Positions 32,235 to 40,103 of a stretch of DNA of 64,000 bases are shown in pieces (positions within the stretch are counted from its first letter, which is position 1; the number at the start of each line of letters is the position of its first letter). The notes under the pieces are model-generated. The model was not told the DNA's origin, made no database searches, and saw nothing but the letters and a program-made list of their open reading frames with translations. A program made the position numbers and the translations under genes. The DNA is from an uncultured Candidatus Saccharibacteria bacterium (lineage in GTDB: Bacteria > Patescibacteriota > Saccharimonadia > Saccharimonadales > Saccharimonadaceae): assembly GCA_946404545.1 (NCBI GenBank), contig CAMJDZ010000002.1, positions 1 through 64,000 of the forward strand, given 5' to 3'.

Positions 32235-32307
32235 TTCCCTGCTCTTGCTTTTTCGCCAAAACGATATTAAAAAATGCGGATTTCATCTGAAACCCGCATT
32301 ATTTTTT
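32235..32307 (+). ncRNA. Candidate ~75-nt small RNA
   Basis: Begins at the promoter above and ends at ATGCGG/CCGCAT hairpin with ATTTTTT (32274-32307). No reading frame with a ribosome site. The same hairpin also serves the convergent membrane gene on the minus strand (T-tract on both sides), so the RNA call rests mainly on the promoter. Confidence 0.4.
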
Positions 32308-32311
32308 GACG

Positions 32312-32917
32312 TTAGGAAGCGTCCGGAAACTTCTGATCGTTCCATTCATAGTAATCGCACGGTGCAATCGCGAAACGGTATTGATAGTTGCCAATCAGAT
32401 ACTTCTTACCACAGACTAACACCTTGTCCGGAATGATGTATCCAGTATAGTCAAAAGTCAACTCCTGATTACTGAGCAGCCGAATCGTCAGCAGACTATT
32501 CTCTTGGTCTGCCCGAATTAATTGCCCGCACACCGTTTGGCTGGCCATCTCAATGCAGAGATGAATCCAGCAAAAGGCGACTCCTGCTACTAGATACCCT
32601 ACAACAATCGCAATTGCTACCGGCAACGCAATCAAACCACTGCAACCGAGCACAACAACAATAATCATCAGCAAAGCAAACGGCCACAATACGACATGCA
32701 AGACAAACCTCAAGCGTACGCCCTGATTTGATGCAATTGCCGCCAGGTTTTCCACCTCATTAAAGCCCCTGCCGTGCGCCTCGATATAATGTAGCGTGCC
32801 GTTAAATGCTCGATCGTACATCCAAGAACGCATGATAAGAATATGAGTCAAACTTATCAGGATAAATCCTATTATCGTTGCCAAGATAAAGGCAAGGATT
32901 GTCCAAACTATAATCAC
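32312..32917 (-). CDS. Membrane protein of unknown function
   Basis: 201 aa from a GTG placed 8 nt after GGAGG; an in-frame GTG three codons earlier sits inside the ribosome site. TM segments at about residues 3-28 and 75-120 (two spans), then a ~65-residue C-terminal domain (LLTIRLLSNQELTFDYTGYIIPDKVLVCGKKY...). Conserved family not recognised. Its own strong promoter lies 50 bp upstream. Confidence 0.65.
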   Translation of the reverse strand: MIIVWTILAFILATIIGFILISLTHILIMRSWMYDRAFNGTLHYIEAHGRGFNEVENLAAIASNQGVRLRFVLHVVLWPFALLMIIVVVLGCSGLIALPVAIAIVVGYLVAGVAFCWIHLCIEMASQTVCGQLIRADQENSLLTIRLLSNQELTFDYTGYIIPDKVLVCGKKYLIGNYQYRFAIAPCDYYEWNDQKFPDAS

Positions 32918-32969
32918 CCATATCACCTCCTAAGTCATATTAAGATACGCTTCCCAACAAGTTAGCGCA

Positions 32970-33006
32970 ATTATACAAAAAGGGGCCGTTTATTGCAAAC
33001 GACCCC
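32970..33006 (-). promoter_or_regulatory. Promoter overlapping the upstream gene's terminator
   Basis: Minus strand TTGCAA-N17-TATAAT (32970-32998) for the 32312 gene. The spacer and -35 are built into the GGGG..CGTTT/AAACG..CCCC terminator hairpin (32976-33006) of the 33028 gene. Confidence 0.6.
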
Positions 33007-33027
33007 GATTTGAAAAGTGAGATTTGG

Positions 33028-33894
33028 TTACCTCCTAACCATCAGCTCATTAAAGAGCTTTGAGTTAAGAAGTTTGTTCATTTCTTCATCCGTGCTACTG
33101 AACGATATCAGCAAATCACCACCCTCCCCATCTGCAAACAGCAAGAAGGTATTCGTGCCAATAATCTCATAGCACTCATAGGACCGGAGTTTCCAGCCCG
33201 GATCGATCAAGCCATGCGCAACGTCGCTACTCAGACGCCTACCGGCATCACTATCCGGAATATAACTACAACGCCATATTCCCTGCGAGTTCAGCGCCTC
33301 AAACAAGCTCGTCTTCGGCTCGCTCGGACGATTCGGATTGCGGCGCACTCTCAGATAAGAAGCTCTGTACGAATCCCTGTCGATAACCTCGAGCCAGCGT
33401 TCACGAATCGAGAACAACGAGCCAAGCGTACTAGGAAGCCTATACTTAACCGGTATAATATACATCTTGTACCCTTCGCCTTGATCAACATAGTCGTGAT
33501 ACGCCAGCATCCTACCCGGAGACATGCCTTCTGACTGATAGAGTCGCTCCATTACGCCATTTCTAAAGGCGTAAATCGTCACCTCCTGATTAGTCGCATC
33601 GACATAATTGATGAACGGATCGTCACCGAGCAGCTTCTGGACCTTCTTGTCGTTGAAAACGGATGAAGGATTATCATAGTGAATCAGAACCGCCACCTCG
33701 GATAACGGAGATTTTTTGATTAAAAACTCCGCTGCTCCAATATAGTGCTGAATCTGATCGACCAGATTATCATTAGTACGCGCGGTTGAAGCCTCGTAGA
33801 CAAAATAGCCTGCTGCCTCAAACACGGTCTTTAGCTCTGAAATCTCTTCGCCGCCGACATAGTTCATTGAAAAAATAATTGGAAACATTCGCAT
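33028..33894 (-). CDS. Hypothetical soluble protein
   Basis: 288 aa from the ATG preceded by AAAGGGGGTGGG. Predicted mostly alpha/beta and cytoplasmic, no TM or signal. N-terminal ~100 residues alternate strands and acidic helices (VGGEEISELKTVFEAAGYFVYEAST). I recognise no domain. Strong promoter with leader upstream, as for other unknown genes here. Confidence 0.6.
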   Translation of the reverse strand: MRMFPIIFSMNYVGGEEISELKTVFEAAGYFVYEASTARTNDNLVDQIQHYIGAAEFLIKKSPLSEVAVLIHYDNPSSVFNDKKVQKLLGDDPFINYVDATNQEVTIYAFRNGVMERLYQSEGMSPGRMLAYHDYVDQGEGYKMYIIPVKYRLPSTLGSLFSIRERWLEVIDRDSYRASYLRVRRNPNRPSEPKTSLFEALNSQGIWRCSYIPDSDAGRRLSSDVAHGLIDPGWKLRSYECYEIIGTNTFLLFADGEGGDLLISFSSTDEEMNKLLNSKLFNELMVRR

Positions 33895-33952
33895 ATTCCC
33901 ACCCCCTTTGATTAATATAGAAAATCTCACTTTGTTAAAGAACTATCTGTTA

Positions 33953-33981
33953 ATTATAGCACAGATTGGCAAAAAAGTCAA
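33953..33981 (-). promoter_or_regulatory. Promoter for 33028-33894
   Basis: Minus strand TTGACT-N17-TATAAT, also preceded by TG (TGTGCTATAAT). Confidence 0.75.
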
Positions 33982-34006
33982 TCCCCTACCCCTGTTACGC
34001 GGGCAT

Positions 34007-34299
34007 TAAAAAACGGGCTCCGAGGTGAAGGTGGAGCCCGCCCTAATCTTATCTATCATACATCAAGCCTTTGCTTATATTGGCTGCCGCGGAAAGGAAC
34101 ACAATCATAGAAAGACGAATAGAATGCAGTTATGGGCAAATAACGAACCTTTAGAAAAACCCTGTAACATTTTATTTCACTTTTTTGATATAACAAGACG
34201 CATAATAGATTAGAAAAGTACATCACCCTTCTGTCGAATGAATAATTTACGGAGAAACAGTCCGGTGAGCTATACCTAAAATACACTGTTTCATTAGAT
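34007..34299 (-). ncRNA. Noncoding RNA unit C of a three-unit array
   Basis: About 290 nt. Promoter TTGAAT-N17-TATGCT (34306-34334, minus); end GGGCTCC/GGAGCCC hairpin and GTTTTTT (34007-34039). No reading frame with a ribosome site. The TTATGCTTGC start element is repeated at the other two units. Function unknown. Confidence 0.5.
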
Positions 34300-34334
34300 A
34301 ACGCAAGCATAAGCTGTATAAATCTTTTATTCAA

Positions 34335-34719
34335 GAAAAAAGGGCTTCTGGAGTCCAGAAGCCCACACGCAACCCACCGACAATCGATCATAGTATTGTC
34401 GTTGATACGCTCCCGTGAGCGACGGTCCTTCTCGTACTGGCCGCCTGTCGTTCTTTGTTTTTTCATACGATGAGCGCTGCTACACCACTTGAACCTATTG
34501 CAGATTAGACTCTTGCTTGCAACGCACTCACCGCGGGGAGTGCGGGCTCTCGCTTTCACTATCATATTAGCGCCGGCGCATATACACGAATAATCGGTTG
34601 GTATTCCCGCCTTGATATCTGGCGCCACGACGTCTGCATTCTTATACTGGAGGATCGTAACGTGATTGCGTGTTTTAATGTACTTCCGTAACTAGCATTC
34701 TCGGAAGAGGCCTATTGGT
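34335..34719 (-). ncRNA. Noncoding RNA unit A of a three-unit array
   Basis: About 385 nt from TTGACA-N16-TATTAG (34726-34753), or up to ~480 nt if transcribed from TTATGCTTGC (34823-34828, TTGGGT at -35). Ends in a perfect GGGCTTCTGG/CCAGAAGCCC hairpin plus TTTTTT. Blocks at 34675-34695 and 34614-34631 match unit B, suggesting common descent. No landmarks of RNase P, tmRNA, SRP, 6S or group II introns were seen. A 190-codon frame here runs through the terminator and is rejected. Confidence 0.6.
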
Positions 34720-34852
34720 TACATACTAATATCGACTTAAATACTGCTGTCAACCATAACTACAGAACCTCCGTGCTAGTAGGGAGGTAAATATAGTATA
34801 AATCTTGCTCGTTTCGCGTGCAAGCATAAGTGATTAATAGGTTTTAACCCAA

Positions 34853-35304
34853 GAAAAAGGGCCCCTAGCGCTTAAGGGACCCCCCGGTCATAAGTAGAAG
34901 AAAATCATAAGTTAGTCGTTGAAGACTACCTGAGCGTCACCGCCTTGTCAATCGTATGTTCGCCCGTTAATTCTGCTGCAAGAGGCGTTAAAAGGTCAAC
35001 CCTCAGACAGCTGCAGATAAGCCATCAGAGTATCATGTTTCTCCCGCTAAGGGTAGCCGTCACTATGACGAAGGTGCATCTGCTCGCCTTGCGATAGCAG
35101 TACCACCCCGGATCCTGTCGCCACGACTTAGATTTTTACTTAGAGGATTTCTTTACTCATAGGATTGTTTGTCAATCCAACCGTTCATGTGCTTCCCTAG
35201 CTAGTTTCCGAAAAACACATCGTCCTAGTGTTCATTTGTCCGTTGTGAAATAATCATCCAACAACTAGCATAGGATAAATTCAGTATATTCCTAACACCT
35301 CCGG
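34853..35304 (-). ncRNA. Noncoding RNA unit B of a three-unit array
   Basis: About 450 nt. Starts after TTATGCTTGC (-10 at 35311-35316, no clear -35; read-through from typA also possible) and ends at GGGTCCCT/AGGGGCCC hairpin with TTTTT (34853-34882). Shares with unit A CTAGNTANGGAAGNACAT (35184-35204) and GTCGTGGCG-N-CAG (35110-35127) in the same order at similar spacing. Confidence 0.55.
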
Positions 35305-35318
35305 CGCGCAAGCATAAC

Positions 35319-35345
35319 CAAAAAAACAGCCCCGAAAGGCTGTTT
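35319..35345 (-). terminator. Terminator of typA
   Basis: AACAGCC/GGCTGTT stem followed by TTTTTT on the minus strand. Confidence 0.85.
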
Positions 35346-35352
35346 CTTAGAT

Positions 35353-37173
35353 CTATTGCGCGTGGTTGCGCTGACGCTTGCGCATCGTCGGATTCAATTC
35401 CTTCTTGCGAAGGCGCAAAGACTTTGGCGTTACCTCGAGAAGCTCGTCTTCCATCAAGAAATCCAAGCACTGCTCAAGGCTGAGCTGCGTATAAGGAGTA
35501 AGCTGAATCGCACCATCCGAAGCGTGCGTGCGCATGTTTGTAAGCTGCTTCTCACGACAGACGTTAATATCGAGCTCGTCCTTCTTCGAAAGACCGACAA
35601 TCATGCCCATATAAACATCAACCTGAGGTGGGATATAAAGCACGCCACGCGCCTGAGCGGCATCGAGTGCATAAGCGGTGCTCTGGCCTGCTTCAGAGGC
35701 AACGAGCGCGCCATTGCGTTCCTGACGATAGTGCGAAGTTACCGGCTGATAACCCTTTGGCAATGTATTCATAATTGCCGTACCCTTCGTACCGGTCAAA
35801 AGATTATTGCGAAGACCAATCAAAGCAGCAGTCGTAATTGTATAGATAAAGCGCGTGCTACCGGAAGTCGTCATTTCCTGAGAAATAAGTTCAGCCTTGC
35901 GGACGCCAAGCTCCTGCGAAACTGCACCGACATACTCTGGCGAAACCTCAATCGTGAGCTCCTCGACCGGCTCCATTTCGACGCCATTTTCCATCTTGTA
36001 AACGACCTCTGGGCGGCCAACTTCCATCTCATAGCCCTCACGGCGCATCGTTTCGATCAAAACAGAAAGATGTAACTCGCCGCGGCCAGAAACCTTATAG
36101 CCAAGACCCTGTGGTTCGAGACGCAAAGCAATGTTCGTCTCGAGCTCACGCTGCAAACGATCGCCAATCTGGCGCGAAGTCGTAAATTCGCCTTCTCTTC
36201 CTTTAAGTGGCGAAGTGTTTGGACCAATATAAATCGAAAGGGTTGGCGCCTCGAGTTCAATCGTCGGAAGAGCCTCTGGATTGTCGCCAGTCGCAATCGT
36301 ATCACCGATGCTAGCTGCACCGAGACCAGCAAGCGCCACAATGTCGCCTGCAATCGCTTCAGTTGCCTCTTCGCGACCAAGGCCACGATAGGTATAGAGG
36401 CTATCAATCTTGCCACGAACCGTCTCGCCGTTCACCTTCATAATCATCACAGCCTCGTTCTTCTTGAGCTTGCCACGGAAAATCTTACCAATTGCGTATT
36501 TACCGAGATAGCTATCAGCAGCGAGTGCCGCCACGAGAAGCTGTGCACCCTTAGAATCATCAGCATCAACCTGCGGTTCTGGAATTTCATTAATAATCGC
36601 GTCAAAAATTACATGAAGATCATTGTCGAGTTCAGGCGTCTTACCAGCCTTGCCATCGCGAGCAATCGCGTAGTAAGTAGGATACTTAAGCTGAGCCTCG
36701 TTCGTTGCGAGCTCAAGGAACAAATCAGCAATCTCATCCTCGACTTCGCCAAGACGTGCGGCCGGCTTATCAATCTTGTTAATCACGACAATAGGGGTCA
36801 AATTAAGCTCCAAAGCCTTTTGGAGCACGAACTTCGTCTGCGGCATTGGGCCTTCCTGAGCATCAACAATCAAAAGCACGCCATCGGCCATATTGAGCGT
36901 GCGCTCAACCTCACCGGAGAAATCAGCATGGCCCGGGGTGTCGATAATGTTAATCTTGTAGCCATTATGATAAACCGCAGTCTGCTTAGCGGTAATCGTA
37001 ATACCGCGCTCGTGTTCCTGATCACCGGAATCCATAATGAGCGTCTGGCCCATTTCTGCCTGGTTCTCGCGGAAAGTGTTACTCTGCTTCAAAAGAGCGT
37101 CAACAAGCGTCGTCTTACCGTGGTCGACGTGCGCAATAATTGCTACATTTCTGATCTTACTTTTATCGTTCAT
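35353..37173 (-). CDS. typA: Translational GTPase TypA/BipA
   Basis: 606 aa, normal length. Ribosome-binding GTPase involved in 50S assembly and stress. Seen: IAHVDHGKTTLVDALL (G1), RGITI (G2), DTPGHADF (G3), NKID (G4), then domains V and CTD with EPVEELTIEVSPEYVGAVSQELG and GFLLTGTKGTAIMN-like TRGTAIMN region. AAGGGCAAG precedes the ATG. Confidence 0.96.
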   Translation of the reverse strand: MNDKSKIRNVAIIAHVDHGKTTLVDALLKQSNTFRENQAEMGQTLIMDSGDQEHERGITITAKQTAVYHNGYKINIIDTPGHADFSGEVERTLNMADGVLLIVDAQEGPMPQTKFVLQKALELNLTPIVVINKIDKPAARLGEVEDEIADLFLELATNEAQLKYPTYYAIARDGKAGKTPELDNDLHVIFDAIINEIPEPQVDADDSKGAQLLVAALAADSYLGKYAIGKIFRGKLKKNEAVMIMKVNGETVRGKIDSLYTYRGLGREEATEAIAGDIVALAGLGAASIGDTIATGDNPEALPTIELEAPTLSIYIGPNTSPLKGREGEFTTSRQIGDRLQRELETNIALRLEPQGLGYKVSGRGELHLSVLIETMRREGYEMEVGRPEVVYKMENGVEMEPVEELTIEVSPEYVGAVSQELGVRKAELISQEMTTSGSTRFIYTITTAALIGLRNNLLTGTKGTAIMNTLPKGYQPVTSHYRQERNGALVASEAGQSTAYALDAAQARGVLYIPPQVDVYMGMIVGLSKKDELDINVCREKQLTNMRTHASDGAIQLTPYTQLSLEQCLDFLMEDELLEVTPKSLRLRKKELNPTMRKRQRNHAQ

Positions 37174-37225
37174 AACTTGCCCTTCTTGCCCTTGCTGTTT
37201 TCTAGGAGTGTCTAATGGTTCTTAT

Positions 37226-37332
37226 CTGAGGAAGATAGAATCGTCGAGCTTGGTGTTTTCTTCGTACGAGCGCGCCTTAGTGGGCGAGCGAAGCACGAAA
37301 AAACGCCAAAATCGGCGATTATAGCTCCTCAG
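37226..37332. repeat. Foldback element (~107 bp imperfect inverted repeat)
   Basis: Nested pairings outward to inward: CTGAGGA/TCCTCAG (outermost, 37226 and 37332), ATAGAATCG/CGATTAT, TTGGTGTTTT/AAACGCCAA, TTCGT/ACGAA, GCGCGCC/GGGCGAGC. It fills the typA to tRNA-Val spacer exactly, ending 2 bp before the tRNA. It could be a MITE-like insertion or a structured RNA. Confidence 0.6.
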
Positions 37333-37334
37333 AA

Positions 37335-37411
37335 TGGTGGGCGGTATAGGATTCGAACCTATGACCTTATCTACGTCAAAGATACGCTCTAGCCAACTGA
37401 GCTAACCGCCC
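37335..37411 (-). tRNA. tRNA-Val(GAC)
   Basis: 77 nt with encoded CCA. Acceptor GGGCGGT/ACCGCCC, anticodon stem TATCT/AGATA around TTGACGT (GAC), T-arm GGTTCGAATCC. Confidence 0.95.
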
Positions 37412-37533
37412 ATAGACTATTAAATTTTATCACATGAGCGGCGATTCCGCAAGAGTAGAAATCGCCAATGCCCAGTGTTATCATAAAACTAATCGGGGAT
37501 ACCCGAAATTTGTACATTAGGAGGCTTAAGGAC

Positions 37534-37920
37534 ATGGGAAAGAACTATAGTGGCGTAGTTGATACGCCGAATCAAGCAGTGGCCGAGATTTCGTTAACGT
37601 TCGACGTGACTCGTTTTAACGAAAAGAAGGTTCTCGATGCTATTCAGAAGCAGATCGACAGGCATACCGAAATTGTCTGCCGTGTGGATGGACCGAAGAA
37701 AAGCTCCTTCACGCGCCGGCTCATCACCGTCACTAGTGAATGGTCGAATGATAGCTCCTCCATGTCTTTTAGCAAATGGAGTTCAGCTACCCACATAATC
37801 GCCAAAGCAATCTTCAAAAGCATCAAAGAAATGAAGGACGCTAAACTAATCGAGTGCAAAGTGTCAATTACTGATCGAAGGGACGGCAGTAAAACTACTA
37901 TTCCAATCGTGCAGGCTTGA
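37534..37920 (+). CDS. Hypothetical small soluble protein
   Basis: 128 aa from the ATG following GGAGGCTTAAGGAC. Pattern of strand (AEISLTFDV), helix (KKVLDAIQKQIDRH), strands, helix (IIAKAIFKSIKEMKDA), strand suggests a compact alpha/beta fold. No TM, no recognised family. It is followed 24 bp later by another hypothetical gene with a strong ribosome site, so a two-gene operon is likely. Confidence 0.6.
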   Translation: MGKNYSGVVDTPNQAVAEISLTFDVTRFNEKKVLDAIQKQIDRHTEIVCRVDGPKKSSFTRRLITVTSEWSNDSSSMSFSKWSSATHIIAKAIFKSIKEMKDAKLIECKVSITDRRDGSKTTIPIVQA

Positions 37921-37944
37921 CGCTTCGAGACAGGAGGTGATTGT

Positions 37945-38508
37945 ATGGGCAAAGAGTTTTTCGCAGAAAGAGCTCGTTTTTATTTCACGCCACCGTTCGT
38001 TATCAAGACGGAAGAAGAGTTTGATATCTTGACTGGGATAATTAACGACACAATCCAATGCGAAGTTGGTGGAGCGGCAAGTTTTTACTTCTTCCTCCCC
38101 GACCCTGAGTCTGAAAACGGTTCATTTATACTCACGATTTATCGCAACGATTACGTCAAGCAAAATCCAAAGTTATTTGGCCTAAAGAAAAAACAGCTCA
38201 AAGACCTCGAAGGCACACTGCCTGACGATTTTGCTCATTTGATGTTCATCTTGTTCTATAAGATTTCGGATAGTCTCAGCAAAGAACAAGTCGAGTCTAC
38301 TTACGACCTAATAAGCATCGATGAGGAAGGCAATGAGTACGTACAGGCCAACGCCGAATGTACGCAGCGTCCCGAAGAAGAGGACGGCGATGATGATGAT
38401 GGCGACGAGGGCGGCGGAGATCCAAAGATTTCCGACTTCCCCGAGTACGAATCATGCAGCATAGGCGACGGCGATGGCGATGACGACGATGAGGACTCCA
38501 ACATTTAG
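37945..38508 (+). CDS. Hypothetical protein with acidic C-terminal tail
   Basis: 187 aa. AGGAGGTGATTGT before the ATG is a near-perfect ribosome site. The first ~130 residues look globular (FYFTPPFVIKTEEEFDILTG...ASFYFFLPDP); the last ~55 are Asp/Glu/Gly-rich (EEEDGDDDDGDEGGG and a second DGDGDDDDED run). No family recognised. Confidence 0.6.
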   Translation: MGKEFFAERARFYFTPPFVIKTEEEFDILTGIINDTIQCEVGGAASFYFFLPDPESENGSFILTIYRNDYVKQNPKLFGLKKKQLKDLEGTLPDDFAHLMFILFYKISDSLSKEQVESTYDLISIDEEGNEYVQANAECTQRPEEEDGDDDDGDEGGGDPKISDFPEYESCSIGDGDGDDDDEDSNI

Positions 38509-38535
38509 AAAGCGGCCCGCAAAAGGCCGCTTTTT
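38509..38535 (+). terminator. Terminator
   Basis: AAAGCGGCC-cgcaaaa-GGCCGCTTT with TTTTT; it follows the stop directly. Confidence 0.85.
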
Positions 38536-38543
38536 CATTGCGC

Positions 38544-38571
38544 TTGCATTTAGGCCAGAAAAGAGTATAAT
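38544..38571 (+). promoter_or_regulatory. tRNA-Lys promoter
   Basis: TTGCAT-N16-TATAAT, ending 10 bp before the tRNA. Confidence 0.6.
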
Positions 38572-38581
38572 TTGTTGTATT

Positions 38582-38658
38582 GGGTCCGTAGCTCAGCTGG
38601 TTAGAGCACCTGCCTTTTAAGCAGGGTGTCGTGAGTTCAAGTCTCACCGGACTCACCA
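38582..38658 (+). tRNA. tRNA-Lys(TTT)
   Basis: 77 nt with CCA. Acceptor GGGTCCG/CGGACTC, anticodon stem CCTGC/GCAGG around CTTTTAA (TTT), T-arm GAGTTCAAGTCTC. Confidence 0.95.
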
Positions 38659-38732
38659 TTTTTTTGCGAAGCAAAAAAGTGAGGCCGGCAGATTTGAACA
38701 TTTGAAAATCGAAACCGGACTCACCATTTTTT
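38646..38732. repeat. Duplicated tRNA-Lys 3' end (att-like direct repeat)
   Basis: ACCGGACTCACCATTTTTT occurs at 38646-38664 (end of the tRNA and its T-tract) and exactly again at 38714-38732. The 49 bp between include a TTTTTTGC-gaa-GCAAAAAA hairpin. A tRNA 3'-end duplication is what integrase-mediated insertion leaves behind. Confidence 0.7.
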
Positions 38733-38740
38733 GCCAACAA

Positions 38741-38768
38741 AAAACCGCCACGTGGGCGGTTCTTTTTT
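38741..38768. terminator. Bidirectional terminator
   Basis: AACCGCC-acgtg-GGCGGTT with A- and T-tracts; it serves the surface protein on the minus strand. Confidence 0.8.
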
Positions 38769-39838
38769 CAATCGCGAATATGAACGGTGATTTTCTCGCC
38801 GTCTTCTTCGAGCTTCTCGGCGATTTCGGCGATTTCATCGTCGCCATCATCTTCGACCTCTTTCTTGGCGGCCTTCTTGTCGCTCTTCTTCTCTACTGGC
38901 TCGTCCTCTTCTTCGTCGTCCTCGTCATCTTTTTTGCTATGCTTCTTGTGTTTTTTGATCACAATTACGAGCACGATAATCAAGAGAATCACACCGCCTA
39001 CCGCAATCAAGAACCAAATGGGCATATTGATCACAATGCGCGAAATCTTCGACTCAATAATACGGCCATCAGCATTCACGGAAGTAACACGTTGCTCAAC
39101 CGTATAGACGCCGTAGCCGATCTCTGTCTCGTTCTTGAATTCAACTTCGCTTCCCGGCTTCACTTCCTGCTCTTCCTGAGTCAAAATATCCCAGTCCATT
39201 CCGCCAAAGAAGTTCTTTTTCTTAACTTCATAAGTTGCTGCAAAACCCGCATTACCAGTATTTTTAACCTTGGCGCTTGCGACGTTTTTGTCGCTTAAAT
39301 TCACTGGATTAACCCAGTTACCAGTCACCTCGCTATTGTAGCTAAAACCGTCTGCGGCGATGTCGATTTTCGCCAGGAGCTCACGCTCGTAGCCGCTCGC
39401 ATCAGAGACTTTAATCTTTGCGTATTGCGAACCCGCATTTGCGTCAGCTGGCACGTATGCACGTACTGCCACCGAATTAGAAGCACCGTCGCGAACCGTG
39501 AAGTGTGTTGCGCCGCCCACAAAAGCCAACCAATCAGACAGCACAAAGTCGCCCTCTTGCTCGGCCGTCACGTCGATAATAATATCGCTGCCGGTATTAT
39601 TGCGAATCTCGATCGTCTTGGTATAACTGCGCTCAAGCTCAGTAATACGACCAAAATCTAGCTCCTCCGCATCTACGCCAAAGTGGTCTTCAGTCTCGAT
39701 TTCCGGGCGAATACAATTATCGACCGCCGTGTCCATGCCCGCCACCGGCGTACCGTTAGCGTCCACACAGGCGCTCGCCGGAACAGCAATCAAAAATGCA
39801 ATTGCCAAAGAAGCAATACTCGCAGTTATTTTTTTCAT
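38768..39838 (-). CDS. Secreted, C-terminally anchored surface protein (DUF916-like)
   Basis: 356 aa. Signal peptide with Ala-x-Ala-like cut near residue 24 (AVPASA), ~260 exposed residues of Ig-like beta domains (FGRITELERSYTKTIEIRNNTGSDIIIDV; later GNAGFAATYEVKKKNFFGG), TM (~276-298), basic KKHKKHSKK, then an acidic/lysine tail of ~50 residues. Layout resembles WxL-interacting DUF916/cell-surface proteins. GGTG lies just before the ATG; promoter TGTGCTATAAT on the minus strand near 39870. Confidence 0.7.
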   Translation of the reverse strand: MKKITASIASLAIAFLIAVPASACVDANGTPVAGMDTAVDNCIRPEIETEDHFGVDAEELDFGRITELERSYTKTIEIRNNTGSDIIIDVTAEQEGDFVLSDWLAFVGGATHFTVRDGASNSVAVRAYVPADANAGSQYAKIKVSDASGYERELLAKIDIAADGFSYNSEVTGNWVNPVNLSDKNVASAKVKNTGNAGFAATYEVKKKNFFGGMDWDILTQEEQEVKPGSEVEFKNETEIGYGVYTVEQRVTSVNADGRIIESKISRIVINMPIWFLIAVGGVILLIIVLVIVIKKHKKHSKKDDEDDEEEDEPVEKKSDKKAAKKEVEDDGDDEIAEIAEKLEEDGEKITVHIRD

Positions 39839-39895
39839 CACACCTCACTCTTTATTTAGACTAATTATAGCACAAGCATCTTCATAAAATAACAA

Positions 39896-39920
39896 CAAAA
39901 AAATCGCCCAAATGGGCGGT
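39896..39920 (-). terminator. Terminator of tRNA-Leu(GAG)
   Basis: CCGCCCATTTGGGCG hairpin with a long T-tract on the minus strand. Confidence 0.7.
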
Positions 39921-39933
39921 TTCAGAATCAATT

Positions 39934-40024
39934 TGGTGCGCCCGACTAGACTCGAACTAGCACAGCCGTTTGAATAGCCACTAGCACCTCAAGCTAGCGT
40001 GTCTACCAATTCCACCACGGGCGC
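39934..40024 (-). tRNA. tRNA-Leu(GAG)
   Basis: 91 nt with CCA and a long variable arm. Acceptor GCGCCCG/CGGGCGC, anticodon stem CTAGC/GCTAG around TTGAGGT (GAG). Confidence 0.93.
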
Positions 40025-40069
40025 AATACAAATATCTTATCACACTTCAAGCTCATTGTAAATAAGCAT

Positions 40070-40095
40070 CAAAAACCGGAGCTACACGCTCCGGT
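40070..40095 (-). terminator. Terminator of the HD-domain gene
   Basis: ACCGGAGC/GCTCCGGT hairpin then TTTTTG on the minus strand. Confidence 0.8.
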
Positions 40096-40103
40096 CATTT
40101 TTT

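Noticed and set aside
34056..34628. 190-codon minus-strand frame in the RNA array
   Set aside because: It runs straight through a perfect terminator hairpin, has no ribosome site, and its composition (many Cys/Arg/Ser, no hydrophobic core) looks random.
34007..35316. RNase P RNA, tmRNA, SRP or 6S RNA identity for the RNA array
   Set aside because: The GAGGAAAGUCC, tRNA-like ends with a tag frame, and GGAAGCAGC-type landmarks were looked for and not seen.
38297..38740. Minus-strand frame crossing tRNA-Lys
   Set aside because: Translation of the antisense of a tRNA gene, a classic false protein.
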